Position numbers and translations under genes: made by a program. Below the pieces are notes generated by a model. That model made no database searches. It saw only the letters and a list, made by a program, of their open reading frames with translations, and had not been told where the DNA came from. 16,726 nt of DNA from a bacterium. Its GTDB lineage: Bacteria; Auribacterota; Auribacteria; Auribacterales; Auribacteraceae. Below, in pieces: positions 6,792 to 14,224 of this stretch. The stretch lies in the NCBI GenBank assembly GCA_021161885.1, contig JAGGZS010000017.1, forward strand, positions 1 through 16,726, given 5' to 3'. Positions within the stretch are counted from its first letter, which is position 1, and each line of letters starts with the position of its first letter.

Positions 6792-7124
6792 ATGGGACAG
6801 AATAAATCCGATAAAATACGATTAAAAAAGAATGATATAGTACAGGTTATTTCCGGAAAAGAAAAAGGCAAACAAGGAAAAATACTTGAAATAGTAAAGG
6901 AAAAAAATAGGGTTTACATAGAGGGAATAAATTATCTGACACACTATGAAAGACCTACTCAGCAGAATCCTAAAGGCGGCATATCTAAAAAGGAAGGCTC
7001 GGTCGCTGTCTCTAATGTTAAACTATATTGTTCTAAATGTGGAAAAGGTGTCAGGTTCCGTACTGTTGCCGGTGAAGACGGCACCAAAAGCAGGACTTGC
7101 GTTACTTGCGGCGATATAATTTAA
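6792..7124 (+). CDS. rplX: 50S ribosomal protein L24, zinc-ribbon form
   Basis: Assembly initiator that binds the 5' region of 23S rRNA. The 110 residues include a KOW domain near the N-terminus (about 12-48: DIVQVISGKEKGKQGKIL) and a C-terminal four-cysteine ribbon, C80-x2-C83 and C103-x2-C106, which in relatives binds zinc. Proteobacterial L24 usually lacks these cysteines. GGTTGAG lies upstream of the ATG. It is followed after 11 bases by rplE. Confidence 0.97.
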   Translation: MGQNKSDKIRLKKNDIVQVISGKEKGKQGKILEIVKEKNRVYIEGINYLTHYERPTQQNPKGGISKKEGSVAVSNVKLYCSKCGKGVRFRTVAGEDGTKSRTCVTCGDII

Positions 7125-7135
7125 AGGATATAAAA

Positions 7136-7681
7136 ATGGCACTGTTATTCGAAAAATATAAAGATGAAGTTGTTAAGGAAATGATGAAAAAGTTTGGGTA
7201 TAAAAGTATATTACAGGTACCTAAAATTCAAAAAGTTGTTCTTAATATGGGTATTGGGCAAGGGTCAAAAGAAGCCAGGCTGATTGATGTTGCCGTTAAG
7301 GAACTCGCAGTTATAGTTGGACAAAAACCTGTTGTAACAAAAGCTAAGAAGAGTATAGCCGGTTTCAAAATACGAGAAGGTATGCCCGTCGGCTGTAAAG
7401 TTACATTACGAGGTAAAAAAATGTATGAGTTTATAGAGAGACTAATACATGTCGCGATACCTCGAATTAGGGATTTTCGAGGAATTCCTAATTCTTCTTT
7501 CGACGGATTTGGCAATTATACAATGGGATTGGATGACCAGACAATATTTCCCGAAATTAATCTTGATAAAGTCGAACATACCCAAGGTATGGATATATCC
7601 TTTGTCTTGTCAGGCACTTCTGATGAAGAATCATTTGAAATGTTAAAATTACTTGGTTTCCCTTTCGCTAAAAGCGCTTAG
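7136..7681 (+). CDS. rplE: 50S ribosomal protein L5
   Basis: Binds 5S rRNA and contacts P-site tRNA and the 30S head at bridge B1b. I place the start at ATG 7136 (181 residues) because AAAGGA sits just upstream and the protein then begins like its relatives (LFEKYKDEVVKEMMKKFGYKS). An in-frame extension to 7097 would overlap the end of rplX and has no family support. Landmarks: IQKVVLNMGIGQGSK, the TKAKKSIAGFKIREGMPVGCKVTLRG region and the C-terminal FPEINLDKVEHTQGMDISF. Followed by rpsN after 32 bases. Confidence 0.97.
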   Translation: MALLFEKYKDEVVKEMMKKFGYKSILQVPKIQKVVLNMGIGQGSKEARLIDVAVKELAVIVGQKPVVTKAKKSIAGFKIREGMPVGCKVTLRGKKMYEFIERLIHVAIPRIRDFRGIPNSSFDGFGNYTMGLDDQTIFPEINLDKVEHTQGMDISFVLSGTSDEESFEMLKLLGFPFAKSA

Positions 7682-7713
7682 GTAGAACTTAAAATAAAAG
7701 AGGAGCTGTAAGC

Positions 7714-7899
7714 GTGGCTAAAAAAGCACTTGTAGAAAAATCACAAAAAGAACCTAAATTTAAGGTTCGCAAATATTATAGATGCTTAAACTGTGGGCGT
7801 CGCCGTGGATATTACCGTAAATTCAAATTATGCCGTATTTGTCTAAGAAAACTTGCCAGCGAAGGTAAAATTCCTGGCGTTATTAAGGCAAGCTGGTAA
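7714..7899 (+). CDS. rpsN: 30S ribosomal protein S14, zinc-binding (type Z)
   Basis: 30S head protein, short zinc-binding form (also called rpsZ). The 61 residues contain C24-x2-C27 and C40-x2-C43, the zinc knuckle that separates this form from the longer zinc-free S14. The N-terminus is unusually charged before the conserved KYYRCLNCGRRRGYYRKFKLCRICLR core, ending IPGVIKASW. The start is GTG, with AGAGGAG about eight bases upstream. Canonical position between rplE and rpsH. Confidence 0.97.
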   Translation: MAKKALVEKSQKEPKFKVRKYYRCLNCGRRRGYYRKFKLCRICLRKLASEGKIPGVIKASW

Positions 7900-7927
7900 T
7901 AGACAGATAGACAGGGGATTTTATATT

Positions 7928-8326
7928 ATGACAATGACTGATCCAATAGCTGATTTATTAACAAGAATTCGTAACGCGAGCAGCGCGCTGCATAAGAATG
8001 TTGAAATACCGGCTTCTAAAATTAAGAATGAAATAGTTCGTGTCCTTAAAGAAGAAGGCTATATAGAAAACAGCGAAATTATTAAAGCTGAACCGCAGGA
8101 TGTTTTAAAGGTCTATTTAAAATATACCCCTGAAAATAAGCCTGTTATAATCAATTTGTCTCGTATAAGCAAACCGGGGTTAAGAAAATATTCGTCATCT
8201 AAATCTGTACCGCAAGTTATGGGAGGTTTGGGAATAGCGATTTTATCAACTCCTAAAGGAATACTGACGGATAGACAGGCAAAACGCGAAAATATCGGCG
8301 GGGAAGTTTTGTGTTATGTATGGTAG
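7928..8326 (+). CDS. rpsH: 30S ribosomal protein S8
   Basis: Primary 16S rRNA-binding protein of the 30S platform; in E. coli it is the translational repressor of the spc operon. I place the start at ATG 7928 (132 residues, normal length) since AGGGGA lies ten bases ahead; a longer in-frame reading from 7853 would run through rpsN and is not credible, and the ATG at 7934 sits further from the binding site. Landmarks: DPIADLLTRIRNAS, VPQVMGGLGIAILSTPKGILTDRQAKR and the terminal GGEVLCYVW. Confidence 0.97.
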   Translation: MTMTDPIADLLTRIRNASSALHKNVEIPASKIKNEIVRVLKEEGYIENSEIIKAEPQDVLKVYLKYTPENKPVIINLSRISKPGLRKYSSSKSVPQVMGGLGIAILSTPKGILTDRQAKRENIGGEVLCYVW

Positions 8327-8347
8327 TGAACTGGAGGATTAGATAAG

Positions 8348-8887
8348 ATGTCACGCATAGGTAGTAAAAAAATTGAAATACCATCAGGAGTAACAGTTCA
8401 GCTTAATGGTGCTTCAATAAATGTAAAGGGAGTAAAAGGTAACCTAACTTATGATGCTCCTCCCTCTATAAAAGTTGAACAAAAAGATAATAATATTATT
8501 TGTACCCGCGAAAACGAATTGCGTAAAAATAAAGCTCTTCACGGACTGGTTAGAAGTTTAATAAATAATATGATTATAGGCGTGGACAAAGGGTTTTCTA
8601 AAGCGTTGGAAATAAACGGCGTTGGGTACCGTGCGAAAATGGAAGGAACTAATTTGGTTATGAACTTAGGATTTTCACATCCTATAAACCATTCTGTCCC
8701 GAAAGATATAAAAGCTGAAGTAAAAGGAAACGTAATTACCGTAAGCGGTATTGATAAACAAAAGGTTGGACAAGTTGCCGCGGATATTCGCGATTATTAT
8801 CCGCCTGAACCTTATAAAGGTAAAGGTATCCGTTATGTAGGCGAATATGTCCGTAGAAAAGCTGGAAAAACTGTTGGTAAAAAGTAG
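8348..8887 (+). CDS. rplF: 50S ribosomal protein L6
   Basis: Two-domain 23S rRNA-binding protein near the GTPase-associated region. The 179 residues show the duplicated fold, with IGVDKGFSKALEINGVGYRA at the domain junction (about 77-96) and the C-terminal signature PPEPYKGKGIRYVGEYVRRKAGK. TGGAGGAT precedes the ATG. Ends 11 bases before rplR. Nothing unusual. Confidence 0.98.
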   Translation: MSRIGSKKIEIPSGVTVQLNGASINVKGVKGNLTYDAPPSIKVEQKDNNIICTRENELRKNKALHGLVRSLINNMIIGVDKGFSKALEINGVGYRAKMEGTNLVMNLGFSHPINHSVPKDIKAEVKGNVITVSGIDKQKVGQVAADIRDYYPPEPYKGKGIRYVGEYVRRKAGKTVGKK

Positions 8888-8898
8888 AGTAGGAAATT

Positions 8899-9270
8899 AT
8901 GAGTAAAGTAATGTCCAGAAAAAAATTAAGATTGAAAAGAGCTCTTCGATTAAGAAGAAAAGTATTGGGAACTTCACAAAAACCGAGACTTGTTGTTTTT
9001 AAAAGCCTGAAACATATAAGCGTTCAGTTTATAGATGATATACAGGGTGTAACTTTAGCTTCTTGCTCGACTTTGTCGAAAGAATTTAAAGACAAATTCA
9101 AATCTCAAGGCGCTAATTTAAAAACAGCCGAAGATTTGGGCGCGCTTGCCGTGCAGATTATAAAAGACAAAAAAATCAAGACTTTGAATTTTGATAGAAG
9201 AGGATATAAATATCACGGAGTAATTAAAGCCTTAGCGGATACTATTCGTAAAGAAGGTATCAAGTTCTAA
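8899..9270 (+). CDS. rplR: 50S ribosomal protein L18
   Basis: 5S rRNA-binding protein of the central protuberance, working with L5. The 123 residues begin with a basic arginine/lysine-rich arm (KKLRLKRALRLRRKV), then the domain with KPRLVVFKSLKHISVQFIDD, and end with FDRRGYKYHGVIKALADTIRKEG, the typical C-terminal pattern. The first ATG is preferred because TAGGAA sits just upstream; a second in-frame ATG at 8911 is possible. Confidence 0.97.
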   Translation: MSKVMSRKKLRLKRALRLRRKVLGTSQKPRLVVFKSLKHISVQFIDDIQGVTLASCSTLSKEFKDKFKSQGANLKTAEDLGALAVQIIKDKKIKTLNFDRRGYKYHGVIKALADTIRKEGIKF

Positions 9271-9274
9271 GGAC

Positions 9275-9280
9275 GGAGGT
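9275..9280 (+). promoter_or_regulatory. Ribosome binding site for the TTG-started rpsE
   Basis: GGAGGT five bases before the TTG at 9286. There is no ATG or GTG in frame nearby that would give a normal S5 N-terminus, so this strong site supports the TTG start. Confidence 0.8.
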
Positions 9281-9285
9281 TTAGT

Positions 9286-9774
9286 TTGGAAGAGAAAACA
9301 TTTGAACTTACAGAGATTGTAGTAAACGTCAATAGATGCGCCAAAGTGGTTAAAGGTGGACGTAGATTCAGTTTCAGCGCACTTGTTGTTGTAGGAGATA
9401 AGCATGGTAAAGTCGGGTTTGGGTTCGGTAAAGCTAATGAAGTAGCCGAAGCTATACGTAAAGCAGTGGAACAAGGCAAGAAAAGTTTAATTACCGTCCC
9501 GCTTTATGGATTAACAATACCTCACCATATGCTCGGCATATTTGGGGCAGGCAGAGTTCTTATGAAACCCGCTTCCCCAGGTACGGGGGTTATAGCAGGC
9601 GGAGCTGTCCGTGCTGTCATGGAACTTGCAGGCATTCATGATGTTTTATGTAAGTCGTTGGGATCAGCAAATGCTCTTAACGTGGTAAGGGCAACTATGG
9701 AAGGTTTGAAAAGTTTAAGGAGTAAAGAAGAAGTCTTTAAAATTCGGGGGTTGTGGTCAGATGAAGCTGAGTGA
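9286..9774 (+). CDS. rpsE: 30S ribosomal protein S5
   Basis: 30S protein at the mRNA entry pore, involved in decoding accuracy and, with S3 and S4, in unwinding mRNA. The 162 residues have the N-terminal dsRNA-binding-like domain (NRCAKVVKGGRRFSFSALVVVGDKHGKVGFGFGKA) and the C-terminal domain with GRVLMKPASPGTGVIAGGAVRAVMELAG. It starts at TTG, an uncommon start supported by a strong GGAGGT. Its last 14 bases overlap rplO, so no rpmD gene fits in its usual place between the two. Confidence 0.97.
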   Translation: MEEKTFELTEIVVNVNRCAKVVKGGRRFSFSALVVVGDKHGKVGFGFGKANEVAEAIRKAVEQGKKSLITVPLYGLTIPHHMLGIFGAGRVLMKPASPGTGVIAGGAVRAVMELAGIHDVLCKSLGSANALNVVRATMEGLKSLRSKEEVFKIRGLWSDEAE

Positions 9775-10210
9775 ATTAAAAAATAATGAAGGTGCGCGCA
9801 AAACAAAAAATAGAGTCGGCAGAGGGACTGGAAGCGGTAACGGTAAAACTTCCGGCAGAGGCCATAAAGGACAGAAATCAAGATCAGGATATTCCCGCAA
9901 ATTCGGGTTTGAAGGCGGGCAGATGCCCCTTCAAAGAAGGCTGCCGAAAAGAGGCTTTAACAATAAACAGTTCCGCACGGAATATTCCATTGTTAATCTT
10001 GATACCTTAAATGTTTTTGACGACAACACAGTTGTTACACCTGAAAAGCTGATAGAAATAAATGCTGTAAAACAATATAAAGGTAAGTTAAAAGTATTAG
10101 GGAACGGCGAATTAACTAAAAAAATTGAATTGCATGCCCATAAGTTTAGTAAATCAGCAATAGCAAAATTAGATAAACAAGAAATTAAATGGCAACAAAT
10201 TAAAGATTAA
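9761..10210 (+). CDS. rplO: 50S ribosomal protein L15
   Basis: Late-assembly 50S protein with a long basic N-terminal arm that threads through 23S rRNA. The 149 residues show the glycine/arginine-rich arm RVGRGTGSGNGKTSGRGHKG (about 18-38) and FEGGQMPLQRRLPKRGF, then the globular part with KVLGNGELTKK and HAHKFSKSA. The ATG lies inside the end of rpsE (14-base overlap), with a GGGGG run about ten bases upstream, suggesting translational coupling with S5. In most bacteria rpmD separates these two genes. Confidence 0.97.
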   Translation: MKLSELKNNEGARKTKNRVGRGTGSGNGKTSGRGHKGQKSRSGYSRKFGFEGGQMPLQRRLPKRGFNNKQFRTEYSIVNLDTLNVFDDNTVVTPEKLIEINAVKQYKGKLKVLGNGELTKKIELHAHKFSKSAIAKLDKQEIKWQQIKD

Positions 10211-10225
10211 TAAGGTTATATAATT

Positions 10226-11590
10226 ATGCTGACAGCTTTTCGAAATATTTTTAAAATAACTGAATTAAGAAATAAAGTATTCATTACTTTAGGATTAATA
10301 GCTGTCTTTCGTTTAGGCGCCCATTTGCCGACTCCGGGTGTTGACGGCGCGGCACTCGCCGAATTAATTAATAAACTTGAAGCCGGACAGGGCGGAAGCA
10401 TTTTTTCTATGGTGAGTCTTTTTTCAGGCGGTGCTTTGCGCAAATGCACTGTTTTTGCTTTGGGCATAATGCCTTATATCAGCGCTTCAATTATTATACA
10501 GCTGTTGCAGGTTGTTATACCTAAACTTGAAAAAATAGCTAAAGAAGGCGAAGCAGGAAGAAAAAAAATAAACCAGTATACGCGTTATTCAACGGTTTTT
10601 TTGTCGGGGATACAAGCTTTTTTTATAAGTATTGCTTTAGAACATCCGGAAAGAATAGCCCGCGTGTTTCAGGGAATTGTCATTGTACCTCATCCGGGGA
10701 TGCTTTTTCGCATAACCGCCGTTATTACACTTGCCACAGGAACACTAATTCTTATGTGGCTGGGTGAACAAATATCGGAAAAAGGTATTGGAAACGGAAT
10801 ATCATTGATTATTACCGCTGGCATTATATCCAGATTCCCATCCGCCGTTAAAATCGCGTGGCAGTTGTTTGCTCCGGGCAATGCGCAGGGAAAAAGCCCG
10901 CTTAATTTGATTATACTTTTTTTATTAATGGTAGTTGTTGTCGTGGGTATTATCTTGGTAACTCAAGCACAGCGGAAAATACCTATTCAGCGCGCTCAGC
11001 AGATTAGGGGCAGAAGGGTTTATCAGGCGCAAAATACTTATATGCCCCTGCGCGTAAATTATGCAGGCGTTATTCCGGTGATTTTCGCTTCCTCATTATT
11101 GATTTTTCCGGCAACTATAGGAAGTATGATTCCCGATGATAGTTTTTTTTCGTTTTTAAAGGTTCTGAGTTCATGGCTGGCACCTGGACAAATACTTTAT
11201 AATTGCGCTTATGTGCTGCTTATAATATTTTTCTGTTATTTTTGGACAGCAACACAGTTTAACCCCATTCAGATTGCTGACGATATGAAACGTGGCGGGG
11301 CCTTTGTACCCGGTATACGGCCGGGTAAAAATACTGCTGAATATTTTGAGAAGATAATGGTCAGGATTACTTTAGCAGGGGCTGTTTTTCTTGCTACCAT
11401 AGCAATATTTCCTACTATGGTAAGTTCAAGAATGAAAATTCCGTATATTGTAACCCAGTTCCTTGGCGGAACCGGTTTATTGATTATGGTAGGTGTAATG
11501 CTTGACACTATGCGTCAAGTTGAATCGCATCTTATTATGCGGCATTACGATGGTTTTATGAGTAAAACAAGACTAAAAGGTCGATTTTAA
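10226..11590 (+). CDS. secY: Preprotein translocase channel subunit SecY
   Basis: Central pore of the Sec translocon in the inner membrane, exporting unfolded proteins and inserting membrane proteins with SecE, SecG and SecA. At 454 residues it is slightly longer than E. coli SecY (443). About ten hydrophobic segments are visible. Family motifs: the LGIMPYISASIIIQLLQV segment (about 77-94), YTRYST after TM2, GNGISLIITAGI in TM4-5, the cytoplasmic loop with RKIPIQ before TM6, and FNPIQIADDMKRGGAFVPGIRPG before TM8-9. The start is the ATG preceded by TAAGG, 15 bases after rplO. Position and sequence make the identity certain. Confidence 0.99.
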   Translation: MLTAFRNIFKITELRNKVFITLGLIAVFRLGAHLPTPGVDGAALAELINKLEAGQGGSIFSMVSLFSGGALRKCTVFALGIMPYISASIIIQLLQVVIPKLEKIAKEGEAGRKKINQYTRYSTVFLSGIQAFFISIALEHPERIARVFQGIVIVPHPGMLFRITAVITLATGTLILMWLGEQISEKGIGNGISLIITAGIISRFPSAVKIAWQLFAPGNAQGKSPLNLIILFLLMVVVVVGIILVTQAQRKIPIQRAQQIRGRRVYQAQNTYMPLRVNYAGVIPVIFASSLLIFPATIGSMIPDDSFFSFLKVLSSWLAPGQILYNCAYVLLIIFFCYFWTATQFNPIQIADDMKRGGAFVPGIRPGKNTAEYFEKIMVRITLAGAVFLATIAIFPTMVSSRMKIPYIVTQFLGGTGLLIMVGVMLDTMRQVESHLIMRHYDGFMSKTRLKGRF

Positions 11591-11604
11591 GGAGAAGAAC
11601 AACG

Positions 11605-12273
11605 ATGCGACTGTTAATATTAGGACCTCCCGGTGTGGGCAAAGGAACTCAAGCTGTTAAAATAAGCAAAGTATTTAAAATACCTCACATATCAACAGGG
11701 GATATTTTAAGGGAAGCTGTTAAAAATAAAACGGAAGTCGGCATAAAAGCTAATGAATATATGGGTAAAGGTGAATTAGTTCCTGATTCCGTTGTTATTG
11801 AATTGATAAAAGACAGGATTAAAAATAAAGATTGCCAAAATGGATATCTGCTTGACGGTTTTCCAAGAACTTTGGGACAAGCTAAAGCTTTAGATACGGT
11901 TTTATCGGAATTGAATACCCGGCTTGATAAGGTAATTCAACTTTACGCTGATGAAGATGAAATAGTTATCCGTTTAACAGGAAGACGGTTATGTAATAAT
12001 TGCGGTAGAAATTATCATGTAAAGTATTTAGCTCCGAAAAAAGAATCCGTTTGTGATGATTGCGGGGCAACTTTGAGCCAACGTGAAGACGATACAGAAA
12101 AAATTGTACGCAATAGATTACAGGTCTACGATAAAAAAACAAAAGATTTAATTGATTATTATAAAGAAAAAAATATATTAGTTTCGGTTGATGCAGGGCG
12201 GCAAATTGATACAATCGCTAATGAAATTTTAAAAAAACTTAATAATATATCTTTATGTAGTGGGCAGTCATGA
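11605..12273 (+). CDS. adk: Adenylate kinase with zinc-binding lid
   Basis: Catalyses AMP + ATP to 2 ADP in the cytoplasm, balancing adenylate pools. The 222 residues have the P-loop GPPGVGKGT at 7-15, the AMP-binding STGD and the LDGFPR motif at 83-88. The lid domain (about 124-163) has C130-x2-C133 and C150-x2-C153, the four-cysteine zinc form found in Gram-positive and other bacteria rather than the Asp/Thr hydrogen-bonded form of E. coli. AAGGAGA lies upstream of the ATG. Its TGA overlaps the map ATG by four bases (ATGA), a typical translational coupling. Confidence 0.98.
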   Translation: MRLLILGPPGVGKGTQAVKISKVFKIPHISTGDILREAVKNKTEVGIKANEYMGKGELVPDSVVIELIKDRIKNKDCQNGYLLDGFPRTLGQAKALDTVLSELNTRLDKVIQLYADEDEIVIRLTGRRLCNNCGRNYHVKYLAPKKESVCDDCGATLSQREDDTEKIVRNRLQVYDKKTKDLIDYYKEKNILVSVDAGRQIDTIANEILKKLNNISLCSGQS

Positions 12274-13025
12274 TTTGCTTAAAATCTTCACATGAACTTG
12301 AATTAATGAAAGTAAGCGGGCAGATAACAGCGGAAGTTTTATATAAAGTAGCCGAAATAATTGAACAGGGCGTTACCACCGAAAAATTAGATGATTATGC
12401 TGAATCGCTTCTGAAAGATTATGGAGCGAAACCAGCATTCAAAGGATATAGAGGGTATCCGAAATGTTTGTGCGTATCTGTTAACGAACAGGTTGTGCAC
12501 GCAATACCCAGCTCAAGAAAATTAGTAAACGGAGATATTGTTTCAATAGATTTTGGCGTCATAAAAAATGGATTTTATGGAGATATGGCCGTAACTTTCA
12601 AAGTCGGCAATCTATCAGCCCTAAAAAAGAAGTTGGTTGAAACAACAAAAAGAGCTTTGGAAAAAGGGATAGAACAAGCCGTAATAGGAAATCACCTTGG
12701 CGATATATCTTATGCTATTGAGAAATATGTAGCTGAAAACGGTTTTTCAGTAGTAAGGGATTATGTAGGGCATGGTATCGGACGGGAAATGCACGAAGAT
12801 CCGCAGATACCTAATTTTGGTGAACCAAAAACAGGACCGATATTAAAAGAAGGAATGGTATTCGCCATTGAACCAATGGTCAATGCAGGCAGTTATTCCG
12901 TTAAAACTTTAAAAGATGGATGGACCGTTGTAACATGTGACGGCAAACCATCTGCTCATTGGGAACATACAATTGCTATAACAGCTAACGGTCCAGAGGT
13001 ATTGACATGTCGAAAGAAGATTTAA
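12270..13025 (+). CDS. map: Methionine aminopeptidase, type I
   Basis: Metalloenzyme that removes the initiator methionine from nascent proteins after deformylation. All five metal ligands are in place: D94 and D105 (SIDFG and GDMAVTF), H168 (VGHGIG), E201 (AIEPM) and E232 (WEHT), matching E. coli D97, D108, H171, E204, E235; the conserved His of VVHAIP is at 78. At 251 residues it is a single-domain type Ia enzyme without an N-terminal zinc or SH3 extension. It starts in a four-base overlap with adk and ends 19 bases inside infA, so all three are likely translationally coupled. Confidence 0.98.
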   Translation: MICLKSSHELELMKVSGQITAEVLYKVAEIIEQGVTTEKLDDYAESLLKDYGAKPAFKGYRGYPKCLCVSVNEQVVHAIPSSRKLVNGDIVSIDFGVIKNGFYGDMAVTFKVGNLSALKKKLVETTKRALEKGIEQAVIGNHLGDISYAIEKYVAENGFSVVRDYVGHGIGREMHEDPQIPNFGEPKTGPILKEGMVFAIEPMVNAGSYSVKTLKDGWTVVTCDGKPSAHWEHTIAITANGPEVLTCRKKI

Positions 13026-13225
13026 TAAAAACCGAAGGCGTTGTATCTGAATTACTGCCTAATACAATGTTTCGTGTTGAACTGAAAAACGGGCATAAAA
13101 TATTAGCCCATATATCCGGAAAGATGCGTATGCATTTTATACGAATATTGCCGGGCGATAAGGTAATGATTGAAATGTCGCCTTATGATTTGACAAAAGG
13201 CAGAATAGTATACAGGCAAAAATAA
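13007..13225 (+). CDS. infA: Translation initiation factor IF-1
   Basis: Binds the 30S A site during initiation, assisting IF-2 and IF-3. It has the standard 72 residues and an OB fold, with ETEGVVSE-like N-terminal strand (here KTEGVVSELLPNTMFRVEL), GHKILAHISGKMRM and the C-terminal SPYDLTKGRIVYR. The ATG lies within the last 19 bases of map in another frame; AGAGGT (12995-13000) inside map serves as the ribosome binding site. Followed by rpmJ after 17 bases, a conserved arrangement. Confidence 0.98.
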   Translation: MSKEDLIKTEGVVSELLPNTMFRVELKNGHKILAHISGKMRMHFIRILPGDKVMIEMSPYDLTKGRIVYRQK

Positions 13226-13242
13226 AATACGGGGAATTTACA

Positions 13243-13356
13243 GTGAAAGTAAGAGCTTCAGTTAAAAGAATGTGCGCTAAATGTAGGGTTATAAAGCGCA
13301 AAGGAATAATAAGAATTATATGTCAAAATCCTCGTCATAAACAAAGACAGGGTTAG
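13243..13356 (+). CDS. rpmJ: 50S ribosomal protein L36, zinc-binding form
   Basis: Smallest ribosomal protein, a zinc ribbon stabilising 23S rRNA in the 50S subunit. I read 37 residues, MKVRASVKRMCAKCRVI and onward, ending HKQRQG. The zinc ligands C11, C14, C27 and H32 are all present (the C+ form). The start is GTG, with GGGGA at 13231-13235 ahead; the standard MKVR N-terminus fixes this start. It fills the gap between infA and rpsM, its usual place. Confidence 0.95.
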   Translation: MKVRASVKRMCAKCRVIKRKGIIRIICQNPRHKQRQG

Positions 13357-13385
13357 TGGTAATTATTAATAGGAGGATTTAAGAC

Positions 13386-13757
13386 GTGCCGAGAATTGTT
13401 GGAGTTGATATTCCTAAAGATAAAAAAATTTTAACCGCCCTGACGTATATATACGGGGTTGGGTTTAATGCATCTCAGGAAATTTTAAAAATAGCTAATA
13501 TAGATGTTGATGTAAGAGCTAAAGAATTGACCGATGAAGAAGTCGGCAGAATTAATAATATTATAAGTGAACAATTTAAAGTCGAGGGTGATTTAAGGCG
13601 TGAAGTAACCGCTAATATTAAACGGTTAATGAGTATAGGATGTTATAGGGGACTGCGCCATCGCCGCGGATTACCTGCAAGAGGCCAGCGCACTAAAACT
13701 AACGCGCGAACCCGTAAGGGTCCACGCAGGATGGTTGTAGGTAAAAAGAAAAAATAA
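13386..13757 (+). CDS. rpsM: 30S ribosomal protein S13
   Basis: 30S head protein that contacts the P-site tRNA and forms intersubunit bridges with L5. The 123 residues begin PRIVGVDIPKDKK, have the H2TH-type ALTYIYGVG region, and carry the C-terminal signature YRGLRHRRGLPARGQRTKTNARTRKG (about 87-112) with its basic tail. The start is GTG with AGGAGG at 13371-13376. The stop codon overlaps the rpsK ribosome binding site, so S13 and S11 translation is probably coupled. The 29-base gap before it is too short for an E. coli-like alpha-operon S4 target. Confidence 0.98.
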   Translation: MPRIVGVDIPKDKKILTALTYIYGVGFNASQEILKIANIDVDVRAKELTDEEVGRINNIISEQFKVEGDLRREVTANIKRLMSIGCYRGLRHRRGLPARGQRTKTNARTRKGPRRMVVGKKKK

Positions 13758-13763
13758 GGAGGT
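13756..13763 (+). promoter_or_regulatory. Ribosome binding site deciding the rpsK start
   Basis: AAGGAGGT overlaps the rpsM stop and lies six bases before the GTG at 13770. It abuts an in-frame TTG at 13764, which therefore cannot be an effective start. Confidence 0.8.
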
Positions 13764-13769
13764 TTGATT

Positions 13770-14174
13770 GTGGCAAAGGGCGGATCGAAAAAAGATTCGA
13801 GACGATCTCGTAGAAAAGAACTGAAAAATATTCCTAAAGGAATTGCTTTTATTAAAGCCACGTTTAATAATACGATTGTATCGATTACTGATGTGCATGG
13901 TAATGTTCTATCATGGTCCAGTGCCGGCAAAGTAAAGTTTTCAGGAGCACGCAAAAGTACTGCTTTTGCCGCTCAGGTAGTTGCCAGCCAAGCCGCTAAA
14001 GAAGCAATGGATCATGGTATGAAAGAGGTTGAGGTTAATGTAAAAGGACCCGGTGCCGGACGTGAATCGGCGATAAGGGCTTTACAGGCGGTCGGATTAG
14101 CTATTACAGTTATAAGAGACGTTACACCAATCCCACATAACGGGTGCCGACCACCTAAACGAAGAAGAGTCTAA
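13770..14174 (+). CDS. rpsK: 30S ribosomal protein S11
   Basis: Platform protein near the E site and the 3' end of 16S rRNA, binding opposite the Shine-Dalgarno helix. I choose the GTG at 13770 (134 residues, protein beginning MAKGG) rather than the TTG two codons earlier, because the perfect AAGGAGGT touches that TTG. Landmarks: GIAFIKATFNNTIVSITDVHGN, SSAGKVKFSGARKSTAFAAQ, and the C-terminal signature VIRDVTPIPHNGCRPPKRRRV. Its stop codon is part of a small A/T hairpin. Confidence 0.97.
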   Translation: MAKGGSKKDSRRSRRKELKNIPKGIAFIKATFNNTIVSITDVHGNVLSWSSAGKVKFSGARKSTAFAAQVVASQAAKEAMDHGMKEVEVNVKGPGAGRESAIRALQAVGLAITVIRDVTPIPHNGCRPPKRRRV

Positions 14175-14190
14175 TAAATTTTTTTATTAG
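14171..14190 (+). repeat. Small A/T-rich inverted repeat in the rpsK-rpsD gap
   Basis: CTAATAAA (14171-14178) and TTTATTAG (14183-14190) form a perfect eight-base-pair stem around a TTTT loop, overlapping the rpsK TAA stop. With only one G-C pair it is too weak for a standard terminator, and no T run follows. It may be incidental or a weak RNA processing or pausing site. Confidence 0.35.
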
Positions 14191-14224
14191 TCGTTATAGA
14201 AAGTAGAAAGGAGATACATCAATA

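Noticed and set aside
7097..7135. Upstream ATG extending L5 by 13 residues into rplX
   Set aside because: The extension overlaps the zinc-ribbon codons of L24 and has no match to L5 N-termini; the ATG at 7136 has a good binding site.
7853..7927. Upstream start extending S8 by 25 residues
   Set aside because: It would run through the end of rpsN; S8 proteins begin at the sequence starting at 7928.
13764..13769. TTG start adding two residues to S11
   Set aside because: It directly abuts the Shine-Dalgarno sequence, leaving no spacing; GTG at 13770 has the right distance.
14171..14190. Transcription terminator between rpsK and rpsD
   Set aside because: The stem is nearly all A-T with no following T run, and rpsD, rpoA and rplQ downstream are normally co-transcribed.
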